This document shows positions 7,866-16,787 of a stretch of 64,000 nucleotides of DNA, piece after piece. A program made the position numbers and the translations under genes. The notes beneath the pieces are model-generated. The model was not told the DNA's origin and did no database searches. It saw nothing but the letters and a program-made list of their open reading frames with translations. How positions within the stretch are numbered: position 1 is the first letter of the stretch; the number at the start of each line of letters is the position of its first letter. The DNA comes from Cellvibrionaceae bacterium (lineage in GTDB: Bacteria > Pseudomonadota > Gammaproteobacteria > Pseudomonadales > Cellvibrionaceae): NCBI GenBank assembly GCA_021151695.1, contig JAGKWU010000004.1:62001-126000 (forward strand). Reading direction: 5' to 3'.

Positions 7866-9959
7866 ATGACATCCAACGAAACCATCCGGCTCCTGATACT
7901 CAATAATTCCCGTGCCGAAGCGGAGCGCCTGATCAGTATGCTCCACAACGCTGGCCGCCCTAGCCGCGCCCAGCATGTAGATAGCGAAGAGGCGCTGGTA
8001 AAGCTCCTGCAAGAGCAAACCTGGGACCTCCTGATTGGCAATGACAACACCACCAATCCTGCCCCGCAAGTGGCTATCAAACACATCCGTCGCCTTAACA
8101 AAGATGTGCCCGTGGTACTGCTCCATGAAGACGAAGAACCTTTTGCAATAGTTGAAGGTATGAAGCTGGGCGCTGTAGACGTAGTCAATCTTGATGATGA
8201 CCAGCATTTGCTGCTGGTGATACAACGTGAAATCGCCAACCGCCAGGATCGCCACGCCAAGCGCGCTGCCGACCGCCGCTTCCGCGAAGCCGAACGCCGC
8301 AGCCAGCAGCTGTTGGACTCTTCGCGCGACGCCATCGCCTATGTGCAAGATGGCCTTTATCTTTACGCTAACGAATCCTTTGCCGAACTCTTTGGTTACG
8401 AAGATCGCGACGAAATCGAGTGCATGCCCATCATGGATATGGTGGCGGACGAAGCGCAACCGCGCCTGAAAAACTTTTTGAAAGAGTTCAGCTTAAAAGG
8501 CGAAGAGGCAGGTGCGAGCCAGCTCTCTTTCCTCGGCGTTATGCAGGACGGCACCCCTACCGCCGTCAACCTCGAAGTGGCTCACGTCACCTACGACGAA
8601 GAGCCCTGCATTCAATTCCTTGCGCGCGCAAGCCGTTTTGAAGTTGCCGCCAACAATGAAGAGCTGCAAGCCCAAATCAACCAGATCAAATCGCAGGATC
8701 TGGTGACTGGCCTCTACAATCGCCAGCATATGTTGCAGCTGCTGGAACATACCATTGGTCATATAGAAGACCAGCAGTCGCTCAGCTTCCTTTACATAGA
8801 ATTGGATAACTTTGCCGATAAGGTTTCCTCTTCCTTTGGTGTAGCTGCCGCTGATCTGGTGCTGGGCGATGTGTCCGCCCTGCTGCGTGGAAAAATCAAC
8901 ACCACAGATACCCTGGCGCGTTTTAGTGATAATACATTTACGCTGCTGATTCCCAATATCAAAGCAGATGCAGCAGTAAATCGTGCTCAAGCGCTCTGTA
9001 AAGCATTGGAAAACCATATCGTAGAAATTGAAAACAAAACACTGCAACTCACCTGCAGCGTGGGAATTTCAATTATCAATGAAACCTCTACGAATGCAGG
9101 CACTGTTATTGAACAAGCGCGCACAGCCATGGAAAAAGTGCGCACTGACCAGGGCAACAACGCCAGCCTGTTTGAACCGGAAGCTCCGGTCGTTAACGCG
9201 CTGAGAGATATAGCGAGCGAAATCCAGCACGCATTGGACAATGACAGGTTCCGCCTGTTGTTTCAGCCGATTATTAGTTTGCGCGGATCCGAGGAAGAGT
9301 ATTATGAAGTTTATCTGCGCATGCTTAATTCCCAAGGGGAAGATGTTTCTCCCGATGATTTCCTTGAGGCAGCTTACAAAATCAACGCCAGCACCAAGAT
9401 TGATCGCTGGGTGATTCTGGAATCCATCAAGATGTTGTCGCAACATCGCGGCAAGGGCAACAAAACAAAATTGATCGTCAATCTTGGGCGACAATCCCTG
9501 TGTGACGAAACACTTCTGCCCTGGCTGGGTGTTGCCTTCAAAGCGGCCAAGCTTTCACCAGATGCAATTACTTTCCAGGCCAGCGAAGTCGATGTAACCA
9601 ACTACATGAACGCAGCAAAAAGTTTTGCGGAAGGTCTGCATAAAATGAAAACGCAGATGTCCATCACCAACTTTGGTTGCTCGCTCAATCCGTTCAACGT
9701 GCTCAAACATGTGCCCGTCAATATGATTAAAATCGACGGCTCATTTACGGCGGATATACAACACAAAAATGAAGGTTCAAAAGCCCTCATTGAGTTGATC
9801 GAAAAACTTCACGCCGAAAGCAAAATCACCATTGTGCCCTTTGTGGAAAACGCCAGCGTACTCTCCACACTGTGGCAGGCAGGTGCCCACTATATCCAGG
9901 GCCACTACCTGCAAGAGCCAAGTAACAGTATGAGTTTTGATTTCAATATGGAATCCTGA
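7866..9959 (+). CDS. fimX: FimX-type degenerate GGDEF/EAL c-di-GMP effector for twitching motility
   Basis: About 697 residues: an N-terminal receiver-like domain (TIRLLILNNSRAEAERL), a PAS domain (DSSRDAIAYVQDGLYLYAN), a GGDEF domain (from about SQDLVTGLYNRQHML) and an EAL domain. Both enzymatic motifs are broken: the GGDEF loop reads SDNTF and the EAL motif reads EVY (YYEVYLRM), as expected for a c-di-GMP binder, not an enzyme. The C-terminus has the FimX-typical run LWQAGAHYIQGHYLQEPS. In Pseudomonas and Xanthomonas FimX binds c-di-GMP through its EAL domain and promotes type IV pilus assembly at the pole. Start: ATG 7866 matches the FimX N-terminus; a GTG at 7851 sits only three bases after AAGGA, too close to be ideal. 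serB follows in convergent orientation, as in Pseudomonas. Confidence 0.9.
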   Translation: MTSNETIRLLILNNSRAEAERLISMLHNAGRPSRAQHVDSEEALVKLLQEQTWDLLIGNDNTTNPAPQVAIKHIRRLNKDVPVVLLHEDEEPFAIVEGMKLGAVDVVNLDDDQHLLLVIQREIANRQDRHAKRAADRRFREAERRSQQLLDSSRDAIAYVQDGLYLYANESFAELFGYEDRDEIECMPIMDMVADEAQPRLKNFLKEFSLKGEEAGASQLSFLGVMQDGTPTAVNLEVAHVTYDEEPCIQFLARASRFEVAANNEELQAQINQIKSQDLVTGLYNRQHMLQLLEHTIGHIEDQQSLSFLYIELDNFADKVSSSFGVAAADLVLGDVSALLRGKINTTDTLARFSDNTFTLLIPNIKADAAVNRAQALCKALENHIVEIENKTLQLTCSVGISIINETSTNAGTVIEQARTAMEKVRTDQGNNASLFEPEAPVVNALRDIASEIQHALDNDRFRLLFQPIISLRGSEEEYYEVYLRMLNSQGEDVSPDDFLEAAYKINASTKIDRWVILESIKMLSQHRGKGNKTKLIVNLGRQSLCDETLLPWLGVAFKAAKLSPDAITFQASEVDVTNYMNAAKSFAEGLHKMKTQMSITNFGCSLNPFNVLKHVPVNMIKIDGSFTADIQHKNEGSKALIELIEKLHAESKITIVPFVENASVLSTLWQAGAHYIQGHYLQEPSNSMSFDFNMES

Positions 9960-9974
9960 CACGTGCTTTGCTGC

Positions 9975-10014
9975 AGACATAAAAAAACCGGCGATTGCCG
10001 GTTTTTTTATGTCT
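9975..10014. terminator. Bidirectional terminator between fimX and serB
   Basis: Perfect 18-base inverted repeat with a four-base loop (9975-9992 and 9997-10014). Its GC core is CCGGC/GCCGG with seven-base A and T tracts on either side, so it can terminate both convergent genes. Confidence 0.9.
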
Positions 10015-10032
10015 AGCTTTTTTACACATCAA

Positions 10033-11262
10033 TCAGAGCAATTTATCGCGATCGCGAAAGCCCATCAAATACAAAATGCCATCCAAACCGAGCGTTGATA
10101 TGGAGTGCTCGGCAGTAGCTTTCACTAACGGTTTGGCCCGGAAAGCCACACCTAATCCCGCTACGCTCAGCATTGGCAAATCATTGGCGCCATCACCCAC
10201 GGCAATCACTTGCTCAAGCGCGATACCTTCCTGCTGGGCGAGCATGGCTAGCAATTCAGCTTTGCGTTGACCATCGACGACAGTACCAACGACTTCGCCA
10301 GTCACTTTGCCATCGATTACATCCAGCTCATTGGCATACACATAATCTATGCCCAATTTATTTTGCAGATAGCGACCAAAATAATTGAAGCCGCCAGAGA
10401 GAATCGCCGTTTTGTAGCCGAGCTTTTTGAGCGACGCTATCAGCTTTTCCGCACCTTCGGTCAAACGCAGATTAGCGGCAATACCGGCCAATACGGATTC
10501 ATCCAGGCCTTTAAGCAGCGCCACACGCGCTGCAAAACTTTGTTTGAAATCCAGTTCGCCACGCATGGCCGCTTCCGTGATTTCCGACACCATATGACCT
10601 ACGCCAGCAGCCTTGGCCAATTCGTCAATAACTTCAGCTTCGATCAGGGTTGAGTCCATATCGAAGCACACCAAGCGACGATTGCGGCGGTAAACTGTGT
10701 CGCGCTGAAAAGCGATATCCACATTAAGACGGCCGGACAGCTCCATAAAATCAGCGCGTAGCGCGCTTATATCTGCAGGGGTGCCACGCACCGAAAACTC
10801 AACACAGGCATTGCTGGTATTTTCGGCTTCACCGTTGATGACATCTAACCCGACACGACCAGACAAGCGATTGATACTGTCAATGTTCAAACCGTGTTTG
10901 GAGGTAATGGCCGTGAGCTCCGCTATCTGTGCAGCACTCAGCTGACGCGCCAGCAAAGTCACAATGTGACGGGTCTTACCCTGCTGCTCAACCCACTGCG
11001 CGTAGCTCTCGGGGCTGATAGTTTGAAAGCGTACTTGAATCCCCAGGGGCGCTGTTCGCTGTTGGATATCCGCTTCAAGACGGTTGCGCTCATCGTCGCT
11101 AATAGCCAGCTCAACCAGAATACCCAGAGCCAGGGTGTCATGAATCACCGCCTGGCCTATATCCAGAATATTAGCCTGATGGGCAGCCAGGACATTGGTG
11201 ATAGCGCGGGTAATGCCAGGTTTATCCACGCCAGATGCATTGATCAATAAAATAGTATTCAC
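10033..11262 (-). CDS. serB: SerB, phosphoserine phosphatase
   Basis: Last step of serine synthesis, removing phosphate from L-phosphoserine. The 409-residue protein has an N-terminal ACT-like regulatory half (TILLINASGVDKPGITRAIT) and a C-terminal HAD phosphatase with the nucleophile motif CFDMDSTLIEAE, motif II (ILSGGFNYF) and motif III/IV (AVGDGANDLPML). The long N-terminal extension is normal for SerB of this lineage. The start at 11262 gives a hydrophobic first beta strand of the ACT domain. Convergent with fimX across a shared terminator. Confidence 0.95.
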   Translation of the reverse strand: MNTILLINASGVDKPGITRAITNVLAAHQANILDIGQAVIHDTLALGILVELAISDDERNRLEADIQQRTAPLGIQVRFQTISPESYAQWVEQQGKTRHIVTLLARQLSAAQIAELTAITSKHGLNIDSINRLSGRVGLDVINGEAENTSNACVEFSVRGTPADISALRADFMELSGRLNVDIAFQRDTVYRRNRRLVCFDMDSTLIEAEVIDELAKAAGVGHMVSEITEAAMRGELDFKQSFAARVALLKGLDESVLAGIAANLRLTEGAEKLIASLKKLGYKTAILSGGFNYFGRYLQNKLGIDYVYANELDVIDGKVTGEVVGTVVDGQRKAELLAMLAQQEGIALEQVIAVGDGANDLPMLSVAGLGVAFRAKPLVKATAEHSISTLGLDGILYLMGFRDRDKLL

Positions 11263-11594
11263 ACTACGCCTCTTGGTTAACAGCCAGGCCTATCTTGGTT
11301 TACGGGCTGGGCTGTTTAGCGGCGCCAGCCGTTGCAAAGCGCGGCATTCTAGCTCAAATCAACGCCAGCGCCTAACGCCCCTTACACCTATAAGGACACC
11401 ATTTCAGGCACCTGTATAGGCAAAACGACGGGCAAAGCGGGGCCGGGGTACAGCCACAGGGGCTTTTAGGCTAGAATGCCGCCATTGTGCAGCCACCCCG
11501 TCATTGATTCGCAGAGCCCCTATGTTGCGATCATCCATCTTTGCGGCGGCTGCGAATCACGGATGGTTCCTATAACACCTATCAAGAGAGTTTC
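11263..11594. other. Divergent serB / membrane-protein intergenic region
   Basis: About 330 bases with no credible gene. A weak rightward promoter may be present (TAGAAT at about 11472-11477 with a poor -35). A ten-base inverted repeat lies in the leader of the rightward gene (TGATTCGCAG at 11505-11514, CTGCGAATCA at 11550-11559), able to form a 5'-UTR hairpin. Nothing else stands out. Confidence 0.4.
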
Positions 11595-12731
11595 ATGTCA
11601 TTGCTTAGCAGCTTCCGCAACCAGCCCCAACTGAGCCTGTGCAGTCTTTTGCTGCTCCTCCTGGGTTTCATGGGTGCCATTTTTTATCTCTACAACGCCG
11701 ACCAAAACCAGCAAGCCAGCATTGAGCGCTACGGCCAGATACTGGCTGTCAGCAGTGCTCGCCAAGCCGTCGAAGCAACGCTCAACCAGGACATGGTTAG
11801 CCTGCAAGCCATTTTGCAGGAAGTGAACCAGTATCCCCATGTGATAGGCGCCAGCCTGCGCAATGTGGACAATAAATTATTGGTTCAAGGTGGCTATAAG
11901 CCCAACCAACCCAGCCTTGGCAAGCGCTATAACTTCACGGCACCTGTTGCTCTGCATAACAATGTCGCCGGTTATCTTGAGGTTACACTGGAGGTGCCGC
12001 GCCGCACGCAGCAAGACGAACTATTTCTGGTTTGCTGGGGTGCAGCTGTTGCTAGCGCCCTGCTGGTAATCTGGTGGTCTATCTATCGCCAATGGTGGGC
12101 CTCGCTGCGCAGCAAATTGCCCTCGGCAAATGAGCTGGTCACTGCAGTCGTCGACAAAATCCCGACCATTCCTGACGAGCAACCCGAACCCGTGCCGCCG
12201 GCGCAAGTGTCCGTGCGCTTGAACCTGCAAATCGTCAATCTCAATCGTCTCTACCAACAGCTCAATAGCGAAGGCTTTAACGGCGTGATGCGCCGCTTCG
12301 ACAAGCAGCTGCACAGCCTGCTCAACCTGTATAACGGCCAACGCCAACCCTTGGCTGGCGATCTGCTGATGATTGATTTCACCGGTGAAGAATTCCACGA
12401 ATGCAGCTTCCGTGCGCTCTGCTGCGCTCAGATGCTAATGAACCTGACCGCGCGCAACCCAAGCCCTCGCCTGCAGTTATCTGCGGCTGTAGCGCCCATC
12501 AATAGCCAACAGCAGTATTCCAGTTGCGCCCTGCTCAAGGAGTTCCTGGCCCAACAAGAGACTACGCTCGCTCCCGCTAAAAATGACATTTTGCTCAGCG
12601 CTAACCTGCTCAACAGCAATCTACAACAGCAGGCGGAATTTGATATGCAAACCGGCAAATTGTTGCAAATCAAAGCACCTTACAGCGATTATCTGGCCAA
12701 GCAGGAAGAGCAATTATTACAGCGTCAATAA
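11595..12731 (+). CDS. Inner-membrane protein of the AhpA-like (PA4961-type) family
   Basis: A 378-residue protein with a hydrophobic segment near residues 14-32 and a second around residues 145-165 (LFLVCWGAAVASALLVIWW). Between them is a periplasmic domain of about 110 residues resembling a sensor module (ALHNNVAGYLEVTLEV). The C-terminal 200 residues are cytoplasmic. This matches the membrane protein next to serB in Pseudomonas (AhpA-like, described as affecting haemolysin expression). The cytoplasmic part may be a degenerate cyclase-like fold, but I cannot assign it. The start at 11595 has a GAGAG ribosome-binding site four bases upstream; the upstream in-frame codons lack membrane-protein character. 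Confidence 0.65.
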   Translation: MSLLSSFRNQPQLSLCSLLLLLLGFMGAIFYLYNADQNQQASIERYGQILAVSSARQAVEATLNQDMVSLQAILQEVNQYPHVIGASLRNVDNKLLVQGGYKPNQPSLGKRYNFTAPVALHNNVAGYLEVTLEVPRRTQQDELFLVCWGAAVASALLVIWWSIYRQWWASLRSKLPSANELVTAVVDKIPTIPDEQPEPVPPAQVSVRLNLQIVNLNRLYQQLNSEGFNGVMRRFDKQLHSLLNLYNGQRQPLAGDLLMIDFTGEEFHECSFRALCCAQMLMNLTARNPSPRLQLSAAVAPINSQQQYSSCALLKEFLAQQETTLAPAKNDILLSANLLNSNLQQQAEFDMQTGKLLQIKAPYSDYLAKQEEQLLQRQ

Positions 12732-12786
12732 CGATTGGCGCTGTGTGAAAAACCTGCAACATATGCCCACAACCACTGCAACAAAA

Positions 12787-12826
12787 CTGTCACACAGCAT
12801 TCATCCAACTGTCATTTAGACGTCAT
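12787..12826 (+). promoter_or_regulatory. Double Pho box (four PhoB half-sites) upstream of olsF
   Basis: Four seven-base half-sites start exactly 11 bases apart: CTGTCAC (12787), CATTCAT (12798), CTGTCAT (12809) and ACGTCAT (12820). The PhoB consensus is direct repeats of CTGTCAT at this period. The array ends 37 bases before the olsF start, and a poor -10-like TAGGAA follows at 12834. One- or two-base departures occur only in the second and fourth half-sites. Confidence 0.85.
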
Positions 12827-12862
12827 AGCCTTGTAGGAAAACCGGCCTGCAAGGTGTGCCTC

Positions 12863-14611
12863 ATGCTTGATATTGAACAATCCGTCGTCAACAAATTTCC
12901 CGGCTTTGCCGGTCAATCGCCACTGGTGCGCAACTCCACCCTGTCGATTTTGCGCAAGCTCACCCGCGAGCAGGAGATCAATAGTTTTTTGCGGGATAAT
13001 CAAGGCGTTACCGGTATAGATTTTATCGACCGCATCTTTGATTACTTTGATTTTCGCTACAACATTTCCCAGCGCGACCGCAGCCATATCCCCGCCCAAG
13101 GCCGACTGATCATCATCGCCAATCATCCTATAGGCTCACTCGATGGACTCGCCTTACTGCGTTTGGTGAGTGAGGTGCGCCGCGATGTCAAAATCGTCGC
13201 CAACGATATGCTGATGGCCTTTGAGCCACTGCATGAACTTTTGCTTCCACTCGATAACATGACACGCTCGGCCTACAAGCAGAGTTACAAAAATATTCTG
13301 CAGGCACTCAACAACGAAGAAGCCATCATTATTTTTCCGGCGGGCGAAGTATCGCGCGCAAGCCCACGCGGTATTCGCGATGGCAAGTGGCAGGCAGGCT
13401 TCCTGCATTTTGCACGCAAAACCAAATCGCCACTGCTGCCGATTTTTGTCTCCGCCAAAAATTCCCTGCTGTTTTACAGCGCTTCCATGCTGTTCAAACC
13501 GCTGGCAACCGCACTTTTAGCGCAGGAGATGTTTAACAAGCACTCCGTGGAAATTAAATTCCGCGTGGGCGAAGTTATTCCACAGCACGCAATCAGTTCA
13601 GATCAGCTCGCTGACAAAGCGCTGATCAAACGCCTGAAAAAACACCTTTACAAAATCGGCAAAGATAAAAAAGCCATTTTTGTCACTGAGAAAACCATCG
13701 CCCACCCGGAGGACAGCAGCCTTATAAAAAAGGAGTTAAAGAAAGCGCAACTGCTGGGTAACACACGCGATAATCATAAAATCTTTTTATGCGATTATCG
13801 CGACCAGCCCACCGTACTGCGCGAAGTGGGCCGCCTGCGTGAACACAGCTTTCGCCTGGTGGGTGAAGGCACCGGCAGCCGCCGCGACCTGGACAAATAC
13901 GACCAATACTATCGCCACCTGGTGCTCTGGGACGAAGATAAACTCACTATCGCCGGCGCTTACCGCCTGGGCGAAGTCGACAAGATTTTGCACAGCAAGG
14001 GCTTGAAAGGTTTATACACGGCTGAATTATTTGATTACCAACCAACCGTCATGGCGCGCCTTGAGCAATCGCTGGAGTTGGGCCGTAGTTTTGTGCATCC
14101 ACACTACTGGGGCAAAGCCAGCCTGGATTACTTGTGGCAGGGTTTGGGAGCCTATCTCCGCCACAATCCTCACATTCGCTACCTGATCGGGCCCGTGAGT
14201 ATGAGTGCGCACTATCCCAAAAATTTGCGCGATGCGCTGGTCTATTACTATCAGCGCTATTATTGCGCTCCTGAGCAACGCAACGGCGATTTCCCCGCTG
14301 AAAGCCTCGCTGATGGCAAGCATCCCCATGAGATAGATGAAGACGAACTTATCCATCTGCAACACAAATTCGCCAACCTAAACCGCGATGAAGGTTTCGA
14401 TGTGCTGCAAGAAAAATTCGCCGCCCAAAACCAGAAGATTCCTGTGCTGTTTAAACAATATGCAGCGCTGTATCACGAGGGCGGTTATGAATTACTCGCC
14501 TTCAGTGTGGATTCGGAATTTGGCAATTGTGTTGACGGATTGTTTATGGCCGATTTGACCGCGATGAAAGATGCAAAACGCGCGCGCTATCTAGGCGACA
14601 AATCCAACTAA
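12863..14611 (+). CDS. olsF: OlsF-type bifunctional ornithine-lipid synthase (acyltransferase + GNAT)
   Basis: 582 residues with two parts. The N-terminal half is a PlsC-like O-acyltransferase (NHPIGSLDG at residues 87-95, the NHX4D variant of HX4D; FPAGEVSR as the second conserved block). The C-terminal half is an OlsB-like acyl-ACP N-acyltransferase of the GNAT fold (VGRLREHSFRLVGEGTGSR through FVHPHYWGKASLDYLWQGLG). This is the layout of OlsF, which makes ornithine lipids in one polypeptide. Ornithine lipids replace phospholipids when phosphate is short, and the upstream Pho boxes fit exactly. Start: ATG 12863 has AAGG eight bases upstream; a GTG at 12854 overlaps that site and is less likely. 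A generic database label would be lysophospholipid acyltransferase/GNAT protein. Confidence 0.85.
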   Translation: MLDIEQSVVNKFPGFAGQSPLVRNSTLSILRKLTREQEINSFLRDNQGVTGIDFIDRIFDYFDFRYNISQRDRSHIPAQGRLIIIANHPIGSLDGLALLRLVSEVRRDVKIVANDMLMAFEPLHELLLPLDNMTRSAYKQSYKNILQALNNEEAIIIFPAGEVSRASPRGIRDGKWQAGFLHFARKTKSPLLPIFVSAKNSLLFYSASMLFKPLATALLAQEMFNKHSVEIKFRVGEVIPQHAISSDQLADKALIKRLKKHLYKIGKDKKAIFVTEKTIAHPEDSSLIKKELKKAQLLGNTRDNHKIFLCDYRDQPTVLREVGRLREHSFRLVGEGTGSRRDLDKYDQYYRHLVLWDEDKLTIAGAYRLGEVDKILHSKGLKGLYTAELFDYQPTVMARLEQSLELGRSFVHPHYWGKASLDYLWQGLGAYLRHNPHIRYLIGPVSMSAHYPKNLRDALVYYYQRYYCAPEQRNGDFPAESLADGKHPHEIDEDELIHLQHKFANLNRDEGFDVLQEKFAAQNQKIPVLFKQYAALYHEGGYELLAFSVDSEFGNCVDGLFMADLTAMKDAKRARYLGDKSN

Positions 14612-14711
14612 GAGCCAGCTAAAAAGCCAGTCAAACGGTACGCAGATTTTTCGTGCCGGATCTGCCCAGACACGAGGCCAGCTGCGCATTACAGCTGAGC
14701 TACTTCATGAT

Positions 14712-14744
14712 AAGCTCTCGCCATTCTGTAAACGGCGAGAGCTT
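14712..14744 (+). promoter_or_regulatory. Hairpin sequestering the mpl ribosome-binding site
   Basis: A perfect 11-base inverted repeat (AAGCTCTCGCC at 14712-14722, GGCGAGAGCTT at 14734-14744) ends two bases before the mpl ATG. The GCGAGAG Shine-Dalgarno is inside the right arm, so the folded form hides it. Only four T follow before the start codon, so it is a poor terminator and more likely a translational control element. Confidence 0.55.
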
Positions 14745-14746
14745 TT

Positions 14747-16129
14747 ATGCATCTACACATACTCGGCATCTGCGGCACCTTTATGGGCAGCTTGGCACAA
14801 CTGGCCAAAGCCTTGGGCCACAAGGTCACCGGCAGCGATGCCAACGTTTATCCCCCCATGAGTACACAGCTCGAACAAGCCGGCATTGGCCTTATGCAAG
14901 GCTTCGATCCATCCCACCTGCAACCGGCACCAGACCTGGTGATCATTGGCAACGCCATGAGCCGCGGCAACCCCGCCGTAGAATATGTGCTCGAACAAGG
15001 CATTCCCTACACATCAGGTCCGCAGTGGCTGCGCGATCATGTGCTGCAAGATAAATGGGTACTGGCTGTCGCAGGTACCCATGGCAAAACCACCACCAGC
15101 TCTATGCTCGCGTGGATTCTGGAATACGCTGGCATGGAGCCGGGTTATTTAATCGGCGGTGTGACTAAAAATTTCCCTACCTCGGCGCGCCTCGGCTCCA
15201 CACCCTTTTTTGTGGTAGAAGCCGATGAATACGACAGCGCGTTTTTTGATAAACGCTCCAAGTTTGTCCATTACAATGCGCGCACCGTTATCCTCAATAA
15301 TCTGGAATTTGATCACGCGGATATTTTTCCCGACCTGGCCGCTATCCAAAAACAATTTCATCACCTGGTACGCACAGTACCGCGCAATGGCTTGCTGATT
15401 TCGCCTACCAATGACAAAGCCCTGGCAGACGTTATCGCGCAAGGTTGCTGGACGCCGCAACAACAATTTGCCGTAATCAACGAAGAGCGAACGCCTGCTG
15501 CCGAATGGCAAGCCAAATTACTGGCCGCCGACGGCTCTGCTTTCGCAGTGATTCATAATGGCGAGCAAGTTGCCGAAATCCGTTGGGCACAGACCGGCAT
15601 GCACAACGTCAACAACGGATTGGCAGCAATGATCGCCGCACGTCACGTTGGCGTAACACCGGAACATTCCGCCAAAGCGCTGGAACAATTCGCCGGTGTA
15701 AAACGCCGAATGGAGGTTCTCGCTGACATTCACAGCATAAAAGTCTATGACGATTTCGCCCACCACCCCACAGCAATCAAAACCACATTGGCGGGCCTGC
15801 GTGCAAAAGTTGGTAGTGAAAAAATTATTGCCGTCATTGAACCTCGCTCCAACACCATGCGCATGGGTGTACATAAAAGTGCGCTCAACCAAAGCGTAAC
15901 AGACGCCGATGATGTTCTCTGGTACCAACCGCCGAACGTAGACTGGGCCATGGATGAGGTTGTTAACAAAAGTCCTGTGCCAGCAAAGCTGTTAAATAAT
16001 CTGGATGAATTAATCCATTTCGCCATTTCACTCTGCGAAAAAAATTCGCATATAGTGATTATGAGCAACGGCGGCTTCGGCGGTGTGCATCAAAAAATGG
16101 TTGATCAACTTACGAAGCATGCGCTTTAG
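14747..16129 (+). CDS. mpl: Mpl, UDP-MurNAc:L-Ala-gamma-D-Glu-meso-DAP ligase
   Basis: Peptidoglycan recycling ligase that joins recovered murein tripeptide to UDP-MurNAc in the cytoplasm. The 460-residue protein has the Mur-ligase layout: an N-terminal Rossmann-like domain starting MHLHILGICGTFMGS (the CGTFMG string is typical of Mpl versus MurC), the ATP P-loop GTHGKTTTS (residues 110-118), the central EADEYDSAFFDKRSKF block and the C-terminal domain with DDFAHHPTAI and ALEPRSNTMR-like sequence (VIEPRSNTMR). With amgK and murU 10 kb upstream, the window holds three separate recycling steps. ubiX follows 15 bases after the stop. Confidence 0.95.
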   Translation: MHLHILGICGTFMGSLAQLAKALGHKVTGSDANVYPPMSTQLEQAGIGLMQGFDPSHLQPAPDLVIIGNAMSRGNPAVEYVLEQGIPYTSGPQWLRDHVLQDKWVLAVAGTHGKTTTSSMLAWILEYAGMEPGYLIGGVTKNFPTSARLGSTPFFVVEADEYDSAFFDKRSKFVHYNARTVILNNLEFDHADIFPDLAAIQKQFHHLVRTVPRNGLLISPTNDKALADVIAQGCWTPQQQFAVINEERTPAAEWQAKLLAADGSAFAVIHNGEQVAEIRWAQTGMHNVNNGLAAMIAARHVGVTPEHSAKALEQFAGVKRRMEVLADIHSIKVYDDFAHHPTAIKTTLAGLRAKVGSEKIIAVIEPRSNTMRMGVHKSALNQSVTDADDVLWYQPPNVDWAMDEVVNKSPVPAKLLNNLDELIHFAISLCEKNSHIVIMSNGGFGGVHQKMVDQLTKHAL

Positions 16130-16144
16130 GTGATGGAGAGAGCC

Positions 16145-16753
16145 ATGAAACAACGCAGCATCACACTCGCCATGACCGGCGCCTCGGGCGCTCAATACGG
16201 ACTGCGTTTGCTCCAGTGTTTACTCGCCGCCGATTGCAAAGTTTATTTATTGCTGTCGAGCGCAGCGGAAGTTGTTATTCGCACTGAGACAGATATAGAC
16301 CTGCCGGAAACGCTGGAAGATCAACAGATCTTCCTGAGTGAAATGTTTGAAGCTGGCGATGACCAACTGCAATTGCTTGCAAAAGACGATTGGTTTTCGC
16401 CAGTGGCCTCCGGCTCGAGCTCGCCCAGCTCTATGATAATTTGTCCTGCCAGTGGTGGCACACTTTCCGCGATTGCCTGCGGGGCGAGCAATAATCTTAT
16501 CGAACGCGCCGCCGACGTTGCGCTTAAAGAGCGTCGCCAATTGATTCTGGTACCTCGCGAGGCGCCCTACTCTGAAATCCACTTGGAAAACATGTTAAAG
16601 CTCACCCGTATGGGAGCCATGATTATTCCCGCTAGCCCCGGCTTTTACATGCAGCCGCAAACGATTAACGAGTTAGTGGATTTTATAGTCGCCCGTATTC
16701 TTGACCAATTGGGCATCGAACAAGATTTAATGCCGCGCTGGGGCGAAGATTAA
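16145..16753 (+). CDS. ubiX: UbiX, flavin prenyltransferase
   Basis: Makes the prenylated FMN cofactor used by the UbiD decarboxylase in ubiquinone synthesis. 202 residues with the flavoprotein motif TGASGAQYGLRLL at the N-terminus, the SSPSSMIICPASGGTLSAIA segment and the late PREAPYSEIHLENM block characteristic of UbiX/Pad1. The ATG at 16145 is preferred because GGAGAG lies four bases upstream; an in-frame ATG at 16130 abuts the mpl stop. The mpl-ubiX pairing is common in Pseudomonas relatives. Confidence 0.94.
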   Translation: MKQRSITLAMTGASGAQYGLRLLQCLLAADCKVYLLLSSAAEVVIRTETDIDLPETLEDQQIFLSEMFEAGDDQLQLLAKDDWFSPVASGSSSPSSMIICPASGGTLSAIACGASNNLIERAADVALKERRQLILVPREAPYSEIHLENMLKLTRMGAMIIPASPGFYMQPQTINELVDFIVARILDQLGIEQDLMPRWGED

Positions 16754-16787
16754 GCGCTACGATGAAGAAAGAGTATCGAGGATCAAT

